DNA from: Poecilobothrus nobilitatus
Lineage: Eukaryota > Arthropoda > Insecta > Diptera > Dolichopodidae
Reading direction: 5' to 3'
Length of the DNA stretch: 64,000 nt
Assembly (NCBI GenBank): GCA_947095535.1
Contig: OX352773.1
Location: forward strand, 26,185,398-26,249,397
Part shown: positions 37,401-47,949 of the stretch, one piece after another
Position numbering within the stretch: the stretch's first letter is position 1
How the letters are laid out: every line of letters starts with the position of its first letter
Made by a program: the position numbers and the translations under genes
Notes under the pieces: generated by a model
Seen by the model: the letters and a program-made list of their open reading frames with translations, nothing else
Database searches by the model: none
Told to the model about the DNA's origin: nothing

Positions 37401-38659
37401 GAATTTGAATGAATTATTAGGAAAATAGCTAATATTATAGATAAAATAATTTTTTAGTAGTTTAAAAATGTTTATTTAATAATATAGTAATTATTAAATA
37501 CAATCCGATTTGTTCTTAATTTTAAACTTTTATTCTTTTCTTAACTCAACCTTAAGGTAAACATTAGACTAAAACACAATAAAACACATTTCATAAGGAT
37601 GTGCTTTTTTTTTTGTTTTTTTTTAATATGTATTGAAATTCAAAATGATTGTGAACAAGCATTTTATATAATTATCAATTTTAATTTTGACATTTTAATA
37701 AGTTTTAACTTTTAATATGCAGGCATAATTGATAATCTAAAGCAACTTCATGTTTTATTAGTATATGAAGTAAAAAGGTAATGTATGCAAATTTAAATTT
37801 CTTTTGGAATGCGAACCATTTGAAATATATCTTTGCTTTTTGTAATAAATTAAAAAAAAAATAGAAATATTTTATTTGTTTTTATTTAATAGGATATTTA
37901 AATTTTTTTTTTATATTATAACACTTAATTTACATTTTTTAATACATAAACGCTAAGTACCTACATCATAGATAGTACTAAATAATACTAATTAAAAATA
38001 ATTTGCCTAAATATATGCAAATTTGAAAAAAAATTTAAAAAGCGCTATTCAAACGAAAACATTTTTAAATTTTGCTTTTTTGGTGATAAATATAATAAAA
38101 TAAGAACTATATATTTAAAGAAATTATTTAAATAATACTGATAATATCAAATATGAAAATACATATCATTTTTATCTTTCAAAAAGAAAGAAAATAAAAA
38201 AACTAGAAATTTTAAATTACTATTTAATAGATTTTACCGTAGGTACAAAATAAAAATAAAAGAAAATTTATTTTGGGAACAATTTTTGTTTTATATATAA
38301 AATATTTAAGTGTTTTGGAAATTTTTATCATATTTTAAAAGCAAACAAAAAAAAAATTAAAGGTAATTAGCATTTTACCTTGAAAATGTATAAAAATAGC
38401 TAATTGAAATATTATTTTGGAATGACCTTGTACAGTTTTTTATTTTTATATGACTGGTCTTCTAAATTTGTTTTTAATAGTGTTTCAATATAATATGCAG
38501 ATTATACAAAACTAGAAAAACCTGGTGTAACCATACGCCAGTATGGTAATCTAGAAATAATATATGTTAATAATTCTGGTATCTATCTGGAAATAATATT
38601 GGTATTTTGTCACTCAACTTTTTAATGAAATAAAAAGAATAATCTTTCTGTTCTAATAT
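34475..38659. other. A+T-rich non-coding DNA, no feature seen
   Basis: About 4 kb hold no recognised element. The stretch 35020-35400 is a little less A/T-rich and unidentified. A small 7-bp hairpin (ACCATAC-GCCA-GTATGGT) lies near 38530. The minus frame at 36951-37160 is low-complexity. Confidence 0.5.
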
Positions 38660-38668
38660 AGTTTTTAT
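38660..38668. repeat. 9-bp target-site duplication, left copy
   Basis: AGTTTTTAT recurs exactly at 39459-39467, directly outside the foldback element. Confidence 0.8.
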
Positions 38669-39458
38669 CGGTGCGTCCCAGAAGCTCGCCCTCTTTAATC
38701 TCGCTATGAGAGATTATGTCACAAAAACAAAAATCTCGCTATTCAAAAATCTCGTTCACAAAAATCTCGCTTTAATAAAAATATCGCTTTTATCCCGTTA
38801 TTTCGTGTAAAATAAAAAAGAATGAAGTAATTTAATTTTTTTAAGTCTTTTTTTCTTATAGTTGTATATTTAGTCATTTTTTCGTATATTTGTATAATAA
38901 CAAAGTGTAAATTGTGTAACAAAGAAATAGAGAAACAAAAACAAAAAACTATATTTTGGGCGATCCTTTTTAAAAATGATAGCCTACTCATTTTTCTTCT
39001 TCTTTTTATAATACTTGCAATGCGCTCATTTTTTTTGGAATGCGCAATTCCCCACACTCTGCTCGCTCAATTTTGGTTAAAGCCAAAATAAGTTTCTTAC
39101 TCATTTCAGATATTAACCTATATAAGCCAATATGACATTTGTTGATTACCACCTAGATTTTAATAATTATATAATAATATAGAGTACAAATTTATTACTT
39201 AAAAAATTAAATTGAGAAAATAAAATACTTTTAACAATAAAATTAAAATATCGCTTTTTTTGTTTAATTTTTTTTAAATTTATTTGGACCGCGCGGCCCG
39301 AATAAATTTAAAAAAATAAAACAAAAAAAGCGATATTTTGACCGGGCTTGATTTTTGTAAGCGAGATTTTGGAATAGCCAGATTTTTGTAAGCGAGATTT
39401 TTGAAAAGCGAGAATTTTGTAAGCGATATTAAATAAAGCGACCTTTCGTGGCAGACCC
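38669..39458. mobile_element. Foldback element FB-2 (word-repeat arms, 9-bp target duplication)
   Basis: This 790-bp element has arms made of a degenerate word close to ACAAAAATCTCGCTT. It is seen four times or more on the left (38733-38800) and, in complement (AAGCGAGATTTTTG), several times on the right (39355-39440). The outer 37 bases of the two ends match at about two thirds of positions without gaps (CGGTGCGTCCCAGAAGCTCG against GGGTCTGCCACGAAAGGTCG). The centre holds a long hairpin (39245-39339). Perfect 9-bp duplications bound it. This fits Foldback or Mutator-like elements, whose target duplication is 9 bp. The 104-codon minus frame at 38743-39057 overlaps the left arm and is not a recognisable protein. 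Confidence 0.82.
39245..39339. repeat. 95-base hairpin with a G+C palindromic core
   Basis: The left arm starts AAAATATCGCTTTTTTTGTT and pairs with a right arm ending AAAGCGATATTTT, about 39 bp with two small differences. The tip is GGACCGCGCGGCCC (39286-39299), itself palindromic around CCGCGCGG apart from one mismatch. It is the most G+C-dense stretch I noticed in the window. Confidence 0.88.
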
Positions 39459-39467
39459 AGTTTTTAT
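39459..39467. repeat. 9-bp target-site duplication, right copy
   Basis: AGTTTTTAT repeats 38660-38668 exactly. Confidence 0.8.
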
Positions 39468-40208
39468 TTATTTTAAAAATATTTTTTGAGAACTATGTTT
39501 CCTTCATTAGTAAGAATATTTAACTTTACAAAAAAAAATTTTAAATAAATGTTAAAACGTAATAATAACACTAAGAAAACTAAAGAAAAATTTTGTAGTG
39601 GGGGTTTTCATAAAAATATCTAAATTCATATCAAATTTACTATTTTTTAAGTGAAATGTCAAAATTTGATACTTTTGTATGCGGGAGTTTTCAAAATTAA
39701 TTATTTTTCCTATGACAATGGAAAAATTTAATTTTTTTTGAATGAAATTGGTATGTATATATCTATGTGTGGGTATACTGTAAGTATTAATAATTGGATT
39801 CAATTTTGTTTTTTAAATTTTGTATTTGTGATTTTGATTTTCGGGTTTTTATTATTTTTTTCTGTTACCTATGTGCAGTATTAGTTTTTGCTAAGAAACA
39901 TGTTATTGTTGCAAATGTTTACGGCCTTTATATATAATAAATTTTTCTTAGTACTTATAAAAAAGATTTAATTTTTTTTTTTTTAAACTTGAAAAATATT
40001 TTCTTTGAGTATAAATATTTTAAGAGAATTACATTAAATTTAATAAATTACTAAGAATATATTTGAACAAATTTTTAAAAATATAATGTTTAACATAAAA
40101 AATCATAATAGTAAATAATTATATAGAATGTCTATTGAATTTTTTCTCGATTTCCTTAACTGATATGGAAAATTAAAGTTTTTTTTTTTTTTTTCAAGTT
40201 GCTTGGTA
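39468..40208. other. A+T-rich non-coding DNA, no feature seen
   Basis: No recognised element was seen. The 83-codon minus frame at 39552-39803 has no identifiable domain. Confidence 0.5.
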
Positions 40209-40402
40209 GGGGTCTCGGTAGCCTAGTGGGTAAGAGCGTATAAAATACGCTGTAAACACCAAGGAAGTGTGGGTTTGAATCCCACACACGTCGTAAGAGT
40301 TATCCCCCCTTACGTCATTTACAGCCACGACTGAACACGAAAGGTAATTTGTAATGTGTGTTACATTTATGTGACAGAGAAATGCATTAAAAGAAAAAAA
40401 AA
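40209..40402 (+). mobile_element. SINE family 1 copy, short subfamily
   Basis: The head GGGGTCTCGGTAGCCTAGTG continues GGTAAGAGCG, a good A box. GTGTGGGTTTGAATCCCACA is a B box with strong T-arm pairing (TGTGGG/CCCACA). The body reads CGTCGTAAGAGTTATCCCCC, then TTACGTCATTTACAGCC, and the end is ACATTTATGTGACAGAGAAA, then TGCATT and poly-A. Its closest relative in the window is 18059-18241. CTTGGT on both sides (40202-40207, 40405-40410) may be a partial target duplication. Confidence 0.82.
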
Positions 40403-40802
40403 TCCCTTGGTTTACATATTATAAGTAAGTTTAATAATCTGTTTCCAAAAGTTAACAAATTTTTATAAAACCTTTTAAATAAAAACCTTACTTTGAATAA
40501 TGATTTTTTCAATGAAAGGGAAATAAGAAAACAAAAGGCGAAACTAAAGAGAAATTAAAATTTGAGAAAATTCTAAAGATTTTTAACCTATCTTTATCGT
40601 TTGTATAATATAATATATTAATGTTTTTAAGGCTTCATTTTAGATTTAAACTAGAAATACACCACTTAATGAATTCTAATATATTTCAATGGGATTTTTC
40701 TATTAAGATTTAAGGTAAAAATTATTGATAAACATAACAAAACTCTATAAAATCCTTGATTTGATTTTTTTGATTTTCTTAAATGCAAATCTAAGAAAAT
40801 CT
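40403..40802. other. A+T-rich non-coding DNA, no feature seen
   Basis: No gene, RNA or recognised repeat was seen. Confidence 0.5.
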
Positions 40803-41231
40803 GACTCATGGCGCAGTGGTTAAGTCGCCAACCTTTCAATCGAAGGGTCTTGGGTTCAAACCCCGGTCAGGTCATAAATAAAAAATATGTAGTACTTTTA
40901 TATCGTAATAATGTATATCGTATAATTAATATTAGTAATAATAACAATAATAATATTAATAATAATAATAGTAATAATAATTATAATAGTAATAGTAATA
41001 AAACAATAATAATAATAATAATAGTAAAATAATAGCTGATAGTAAAATAATCCACTGATGGCGCTAACTCTGTGGTAAAATAATAATAATATTAATAAGA
41101 ATATTAATACCAATAATAACAGCCGCTACAGTAACAGTGGGGGTTGCCTTCAATAATTACCTCATGTAGTAATATATATACTGCTATTACATGTTGTAAC
41201 TGTTGTGACGGCTTTAGTCACTGTTAGCAAA
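40803..41231 (+). mobile_element. SINE family 2 copy with (AAT)n expansion
   Basis: The head at 40803-40875 is a well-kept tRNA-like unit. It has an A box (TGGCGCAGTGGTTAAGTCG), a paired GGCG/CGCC D-arm, an anticodon-like arm around CCTTTCAATCGAAGGG and a B box (TTGGGTTCAAACCCC). The acceptor ends pair only partly (TGACT.. against ..GGTCA), so it is a tRNA-derived SINE head rather than a working tRNA. An imperfect (AAT)n tract follows (40917-41036), then a body with GATGGCGCTAACTCTG and TGACGGCTTTAGTCACTG. Blocks of this body recur, diverged, at 52110-52190. The 74- and 71-codon frames over the (AAT)n tract are not genes. Confidence 0.75.
40917..41036. repeat. Imperfect (AAT)n microsatellite
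   Basis: About 120 bases of AAT/AGT/ATT trinucleotide variation lie within the SINE 2 copy. Shorter (AAT)n runs recur at about 41081-41125 and 41230. Confidence 0.85.
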
Positions 41232-41481
41232 ATAATAATAATAGGCGGATTCATTGTTTCCTTACAGTCCCACTCCCAATTCAATGTTTCCGTATCCATT
41301 TTCCTATCCTTTCCTATCCCTACTCCCTAGCCAATATACTGCGTTCGCAGGTAAGGGTTTCATCCCACTTTATTGGCTAAAGGGGGAGGTGGGTTTAGTC
41401 AGTAAGAATTTGACACTACCAAGGGGAAATTCTTGGTGTCTTTGGAAGATTCCTACCTCCCTTAGGAAAAAAAAAAAAAAA
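41232..41481 (+). mobile_element. Retroposon 3' end with poly-A
   Basis: This segment shares ordered blocks with 49856-50106: CCTATCC(T/-)TTCCTATCCCTAC, CAATATACTGCGTT, GGGTTTCAT, GGTGGGTTTAGTC, AAGGGG, and CTTGGTGTCTTTGGAAGATT. Both copies end at CCTTAG and then poly-A. The shared blunt 3' end and A tail indicate retroposition. It may be the 3' untranslated end of a LINE, or a LINE-like tail joined to the SINE 2 directly upstream. The 77-codon plus frame at 41254-41487 is not conserved in the second copy. Confidence 0.7.
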
Positions 41482-41602
41482 ATCTAAATACAAAAAAAAA
41501 ACGAAAAAACATTTAATCTTATATCTTATTTTATATTACACATATATGAATTCTGTGATTAGTTTATAATAAAATATTTTTTAAAAATTATTTTTCATCA
41601 TT

Positions 41603-41610
<8 letters not shown>

Positions 41611-41633
<23 letters not shown>
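41611..41633. repeat. (TA)n tract
   Basis: About 11 TA units. Confidence 0.9.
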
Positions 41634-41638
<5 letters not shown>

Positions 41639-41735
41639 AAGAAAATTCAAACAATCAAAATGTATTCTGATCATTTATTGAAATAGCTATAAATAAAAAA
41701 AAATAAATAAATTCTCAACTCAAGAAGAAAAAAAA

Positions 41736-42544
41736 AACAAGGCAAAACAAATGTATACCAACGGTTTTTAAAAGCGTACATTTCCAAAAGATAATACAAA
41801 TTGTTTAGAATTGTGACTTGCACAAAAAGTTTTAAAATTTCATATAATAAGAAAAAATGTGAAAATAGGACATTTTTGAAATTTTGAGGAGCTGTAAGTT
41901 GGGAACCCTATATAACTAAAAAAAACTGAAGCTTTAATTTTCATGTCTGGCCAAAGAAAAATTTGTACGAGTGCCTAAGTTACAGGTGTCTAAAAATGGC
42001 AAATTTGCAATTTTTCAGCCGTAATAGCTCTTAAACAGGGGGCGGTACAAAAAAATTTTCTAAGGAAACTTATACTAATTCTAAAAGTTCTTTCTTGTCA
42101 CAAAATTCTATCCTATACATTCTTTTAGTTCCTATCTAAAAGCGTACCGGAGTTATGAACATAGAAAAATGATAGAACGGTAAACTTAAATACTAAATTA
42201 AAAAAATACCTATATAATTTTGATGTTGATTTTATAAAGGTAAAAAAAATTCCAGTCGAATGGTGTTTTCAGATTGAAAAAATGTTAAGAAAAACATAAG
42301 ATATACGAATTTAAAAATGGGGCTTTTTTAAAGTTTGAGGCTGTAGCTGTAGCTCAGTAATAAAGGGGGCTACATGAAAAAGTTGTTCTGCAACATAATT
42401 TTTTTATGGGTACTACTCATGGTTAAAATTTTTTTTTCTCTATCTTTAACGGTGTAGAAATTTTGTAAACAGACGGACGCATGGACATAGTGCAACTAAT
42501 AGGTACATTTTTTCAAAATTTTTTTTTGGATATCTCCTAAAAAC
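41736..42544 (-). mobile_element. HINE family A copy
   Basis: This copy of about 810 bp is in the same orientation as 7656-8519. The left edge has AAACAAGG (the CCTTGTTT terminus on the minus strand) and CCAACGGTTTTTAAAAGCG. The right edge has ATCTTTAACGGTGTAGAAAT, a reduced GGAC run and TACATTTTTTCAAAATTTTT. The 5' hairpin arm is damaged here (GGATATCTCC replaces GGAAATGTGC). No reading frame is shared with the other copies. Confidence 0.78.
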
Positions 42545-45323
42545 GGAAAAACCAAAACAGTACATTTTTATGCTGACAAAAATTTAATACCACACTAGAT
42601 TACACTATAATCAAAATAATAGCAAAAAAAAAAAAAACAAAAACAAATAGGAAAAGGAAATATATGTTTTATGTTTATATATGTGCTTGTTACGAGTATA
42701 CATTATGTAAAGAATATTTGACATTTGAAATTGGTTGTAATTTCTTATCGAAAAAGAAATCAATTGGCAATTTTCAATAGTTTTTTTTTTTTTTTCGAAA
42801 AGAAAAATTATTGAACAAATGGCCAAATATATCTTTCCTAACTATACTACTGACTTGTTTGTCATTTTTGTGTTAATATTTCAAAACAACTTTTTAACTT
42901 TTCAAGTTTTTTTCAATAAATTCATTATATTTTATTTAAAAATGATATATAACTTAAGATTTGTTCAACAAAAGAGCAAAACAGGACATTTTCATGATCA
43001 TTATTAAATCATCAGCAAAAGAACCTGATTAACTGAAAATAATTATACAGAATTTATGGAGTACGAGCTTATTAAATATAGGACATATCTTTAGATTTAG
43101 TATCATTGATACAGAAGATTAAAGTTTTGAACAAAAGTATCACAGTACAGCTAAGTAAATGATGCCAATTTTTTTTTTTTTCAACAATTTTAAATTCCAT
43201 ACAAATATTGCATTAGATTAGCGTTTGTGGCGTCCAGATTAATGAAGGGAATAATTCTTTTATTTGTGTAATACCAAACTATGATTAACGTTAACATAAC
43301 ATATTCTATTTACATTTTTGAGAAAAAAAAAATTTCTTTGAAAATAACTCATTATTAAAATACCATCTACCAAAATTTAAAAATACATTTTGGTTATAAA
43401 GAAGATACAACTTATTACATTTAGATCAATTTTTTTATTTAGATACAATTTTCATCTATAGTTTTCAAAGTTTTTTAGGCTACTGTCATTATTATTGCGG
43501 TTAATATTATAGAAATTTCTTTATATATGTTTTATTTTATATAGTTTTGTATCTAAATCCAAAATCATGTTGTTTTATAACTAATCCAGACATCGTGACT
43601 TTTTCTTTATATCGAAAAAAAGAAAAAAAAAACAAACAAAAAAATAAAAAAAAGATATGTATGTATGTACAAATTTTTTTACTATACTTAAAAAAAAAAC
43701 GACCTTACAAAATTTAGAACTTAATTTTTTCAAATATATTATATACATATATATAATATAATATATAACAATATATATATATATTGTTATACACATATGT
43801 GTTTTGTAACATTAAAATTATAATACATATACATATATACAAGAACATTATATTCTAGTTTTCAGCACATTTAATTCCAAATTCATTGATGCACAGTTTC
43901 ATTTATTTCTATTTCTGTTAATAAGGACATTTGTGAAAGAAAATGTAAAAATGGTTTTTTTTTTTTTGTTCTGTAGAGAGGGTGGGAGTGAATTGTATTG
44001 AGAACAAAATATGAGAAAAATATGCTTTTTTAAAAGTTTTAACAATATTTTTTATTTATTTTTTTTTTGTTTCTTTCTATTCAATTTTTTTACTTTTGGA
44101 TTTTATTTTATTTTTCGTATATGAAAATGATATTTTTGAATTGTAAAGAAGAAACTGTAGGTACTCACACTTTTTGAAAATCTTTTAAATTAGCGTTTCA
44201 GCTAATGATTTTCAATGTACCTATATAGCTTTATACTAAACTTTAAATTGAAACGCAATCTTACTAAATATATTTTTAATAGGCCCAGATTTGATTTTGC
44301 GCTAGCAAAATAGCAAAGAAAAGAACAGCAAAATAGAATAGCAAAACTGAAAAGAAGAATATTAAAGATTTCCTTTTTTTCTTTCCCATAATTATTTTAT
44401 ATCTTCCTTTTTTTTTTTTTGCAAAAACTTTCACCGCTCCTAAAATATAGTTAGAGAAAAATTTAAGATAAATTACCTAGAGATTCAATGGCCTTTAAAC
44501 AAAATTATTTTTTTTCTATATTTGGATTTTTTGGTTTTGGTTTTATTTTTTTATTTTTTTATTTTTCCTTACCACTATTTTTTTCCTATTTTTGGAACTG
44601 ATCCAAAACAAGAAAAATAAATTTGCAAACTTTTCAATTTTCTACACCAGTATCTTTTCGATTGGACTTACTCTTAGAAGTTTTTTTTTTATATGTTTTT
44701 ATTACCAAGTAGAAGCAAGTTAGCAGCTTATACAGAAAAGAGGGGGATAGCAGAAATATAAATAAATATTCTATAAAAAAAAAAAAAAAATAAAATAAAA
44801 AATACTTAAAAAGGATATGTTGTTTATATTGGAAAAAAGATAAAAAATTTTTGGTATGTAAAATATATTAATATATGTATAAGTGGTATGTTTTTCATTA
44901 TTTAGGAATTTTTTCGTACTGAAGAGCTGGAATATTAGTGTAGCTTTTCGGTTCGCATTCCAAATATTGATCGCAAAAATTTTTCCAATTATTGAAAAAT
45001 TAATTAATATGTATGTATAGTAGTAACTTAAAATTGATAATATTAAAAAATTTTGTTTAATTTTATATCTTTAAAATTCTGACATTTTTTTTTAAATCAA
45101 CGATTTTTTGTAGAAAAATTTTTGATATGAAAAAACTTTGGTTTTATATGTACTAATGGACTTGCAGGCATAACAGACAAGATTTCTGATTTTATAATAA
45201 TTGATTGATTTATAATATCTGATTAAATAGAGAACTAATGATAAAGATATAACTTTTATGCACTGTATCATCTATAAAAAAGCGTTAGTTGTCAAAAAAA
45301 TGTTATCCAGAAATGTATAAAGT
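42545..45323. other. A+T-rich non-coding DNA, one small word-repeat patch
   Basis: At 44282-44345, GGCCCAGATTTGATTTTGC is followed by repeats of AGCAAAATAG. This may be one end of an inverted-repeat element, but no partner end was found. A (TA)n-rich patch lies at 43738-43790. The frames at 42611-42826, 42819-43007 and 43581-43796 are low-complexity. Confidence 0.5.
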
Positions 45324-45440
45324 TATATGTGCTTCACAATTTGACCACCAAGATCTTACATAGAATCCATGGTGGTCAAATTGTGAAGCACATATAGGAT
45401 GTTTGTCGAGAGAGTGTAGGTTCAAATCCTGCACAGCTGG
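45324..45440 (+). mobile_element. tRNA-like retroposon unit with its 5' half duplicated in inverted orientation
   Basis: The 27 bases at 45370-45396 (starting TGGTGGTCAAATTGTGAAGC) contain a decayed A box (TGGTCAAATTGTGAAGC). They are followed by GTGTAGGTTCAAATCCTGCA, which contains a B box and a fully paired T-arm (GTAGG/CCTGC). The same 27 bases occur in exact reverse complement at 45324-45350, with a 19-base loop between. The D-arm pairs poorly, so I call it tRNA-derived, not a functional tRNA. The 64-codon minus frame over it is not a gene. Confidence 0.6.
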
Positions 45441-46502
45441 TAATATTTTTGTTTTTGAAGAAAAGTGATCTCCTGAGAAAATTATATTTCTTAACAAATC
45501 TCTCTTGTAATTAAAAATAAGGTAAAGAAATTGATGATATGAGCGGAAATATTTAAAAATATAGTTTATTTAGAAATATACTTAAGAGCTTAACCATATT
45601 TCTCGTAAAAATTATATCGATTCAGTAATATTTAGTTCGACGTTGTGAACAATCTTTTAATTATTAATGAGAATTAATCCAAATAGTATTAAAAAAAATT
45701 TTCTGAACTGGAAATAAATTTTAAGCCCTGAATAATGATTTCATGTTATTTATTATCTAAGTACCTAAAATACAAGATCATCCATTATTCTCCTTTAAAA
45801 ATTAAAAAAAAAAAATGAAAAACAAAAAAAAAATATATAATATAAGAATTAATTGTAGATAATTATTTTTAATCTCTAAGCTTCATTATAAATAAATTTT
45901 TTTTTTCAATGCTAAGCCTTTCTATAACAACATATTATATCGATTATCTTCCGAATATTCATAAAGAACATTTAATTATTTCAACACTTCAGTGTTATTA
46001 CACAGGTGTATTATTTTTTTTTTTAACCAAAATTACAAAAAAAAAAAAAAAAAAACCGAACAGTTTTTGCCTTATTTAAATTTTCAAATATATTTTCTAC
46101 TTATCATTTTCATTTATTTTTAATTACGAAAAACTAAGAAAGTAAAACAACTGTCATAAAAGAGAATTGAAAAAATCTTTTTTTTTCTTTTTTTTCCATT
46201 TGTTCATTTTTGAAAATCATTTGATATTCCTATATATATTTTCTAAAGTGTAGTTACATATAAGTGAATTAAGCGAAGTGATTACGTGTTTGACACTGAA
46301 AATGATAAAGTTTACTTTTTTTTAATTAATTTCTTTCCTGTTTATTATTTTTCTTCTATGTTTTTTTTTTTTTTAAGAGAATTTTCTAATTAACTTAATA
46401 TTAATGTCATTCCTAAATGTCTTTTTATATAGTTACTTGTTTTTTTTGTCAGAGTACAGAATAAAATGATACTTCTATTATTATATCTACCTTTAATTGA
46501 AT

Positions 46503-46539
<37 letters not shown>

Positions 46540-47128
46540 TACTTCAAGTGCAGATAGAAGTGTTAAAGCATGTTTTTTTTAATTTAAATTTTTTTAATCC
46601 AAGAAAGAGTTACAATATTTCAGTTGTAAGATAGCATTTCCTTTTCAACAATGATCTTTTTTAAAGATTCAAAATTAATGATATAAAAAATTTTAGTATA
46701 TGATAAGAAAATTTATAATAAGTTAGATGTATCTTTAGATAGAAAAATTTTTATAGTTTTTAATAAGTGTTACAATAACGAATTGAAAGCGTTAACTTAT
46801 TTACGAAGTTATATCAAAAATCGTACCGTTATTTTAAAAGATTGTACTGATCGAAATTGATTGATAAGATCGAAATTTGAGCAAATTAAATACAAATTAT
46901 AAATCTCGATCTTTTTCGTTATAGCCACAATTACTAAACGAGATAATCAAATTCATAGTTTTGCCTCTAAAGTAAAAGGAATTTTTAAATTCTATGGATA
47001 AAATATTTGGATGACTATTGATGTAGAATGAAAAAATCATGTAACTGTTTTGAATAAGGGTACAAAAAAAAAATTCATTTCTAATATAAAATCTCATTAA
47101 TTTTTCAAAGCTTGAAAGAAAAAAAAAA
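45441..47128. other. A+T-rich non-coding DNA with (TA)n
   Basis: A (TA)n tract lies at 46509-46535. No element or gene was recognised. The 86-codon minus frame at 46897-47157 has no identifiable domain. Confidence 0.55.
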
Positions 47129-47949
47129 TACGATGGTATAAATTTTGAAAAGCGCACATTTCCAAAATATAATATAAACTGTTTAGAATTGTGACTAGCA
47201 CAAAAATTTTAAAATTTCATATAAGAAAAAATGTGAGAATAGGACTTTTTTGAAATTTTGAGGGGTTGTAAGTCCGGACCATATATAACTAAAGAAAATC
47301 ATTAGCACACGCAAAAATATATTACTGCTGCTTTAATTTTTATGGCTTGCCGAAGAAAAATTTATACAGGTTATCTAAGTTATAGGTAATAGCAAATTTT
47401 AAATTTTTGAGCCCTAATAGCTCTTAAACAGAGGTGGTCCAAAACTATTTTCTGAAGAAACTTATATACTATTTCTAAAATTTCTTTCTTCCCTTAAAAA
47501 TTCAAGTCCCCAATCTGATAGCGTGTCGCAGTTATGAAAGTAGAAGAGTCATGCAAAATTTGGTTTTTACATAACTGTAAATTTCAATACTAAATTAAAA
47601 AAAAAAAAATATATAATTTTGATATTGGTTTACAAAGGTAAAAAATTTCTACCAATGGCGTTTTTAGATTGAAAAAATGTTAAGCAGAACATCTGATATA
47701 AACATTTAAAAATAGGACTTTTAAAAAAGTTTGAAAGTGTTTGAAAGTCAGCTTCGTAATGGATGTGGTTACATGAAAAAGTAGTTTTATAACGTTAATT
47801 TCTTTATGAAACTTACTCCTGGTTAAAATGGTTTTTTTTTATCCTTAACGATGTACAAGTTTTGAAAACAGACTGACAGACGCACAGACGGATAGAGTGA
47901 AACTAAGAGGCACATTTTTTCAAAATATTTTTGAAAATGTGCTAAAAAC
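47129..47949 (-). mobile_element. HINE family A copy
   Basis: This copy of about 820 bp is in the same orientation as those at 7656, 41736 and 63806. The left edge has AAAAGCGCACATTTCCAAAA, and the right edge has GGCACATTTTTTCAAAATAT, then GAAAATGTGCTAAAAACG, so the 5' hairpin is intact. A short GACAGACGCACAGACGGATAG stretch stands in for the microsatellite. Its 3' tail (left) has lost the ACCAACGGT hairpin seen in the other copies. Confidence 0.78.

Noticed and set aside
40803..40875. Possible functional tRNA gene
   Set aside because: Good A and B boxes and a T-arm are present, but the acceptor stem pairs only in part, and a related copy with a degraded head exists at 51885, so it is a SINE head.
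41254..41487. 77-codon frame in the retroposon end
   Set aside because: The second copy at 49856 does not keep the frame, so it is more likely untranslated sequence.
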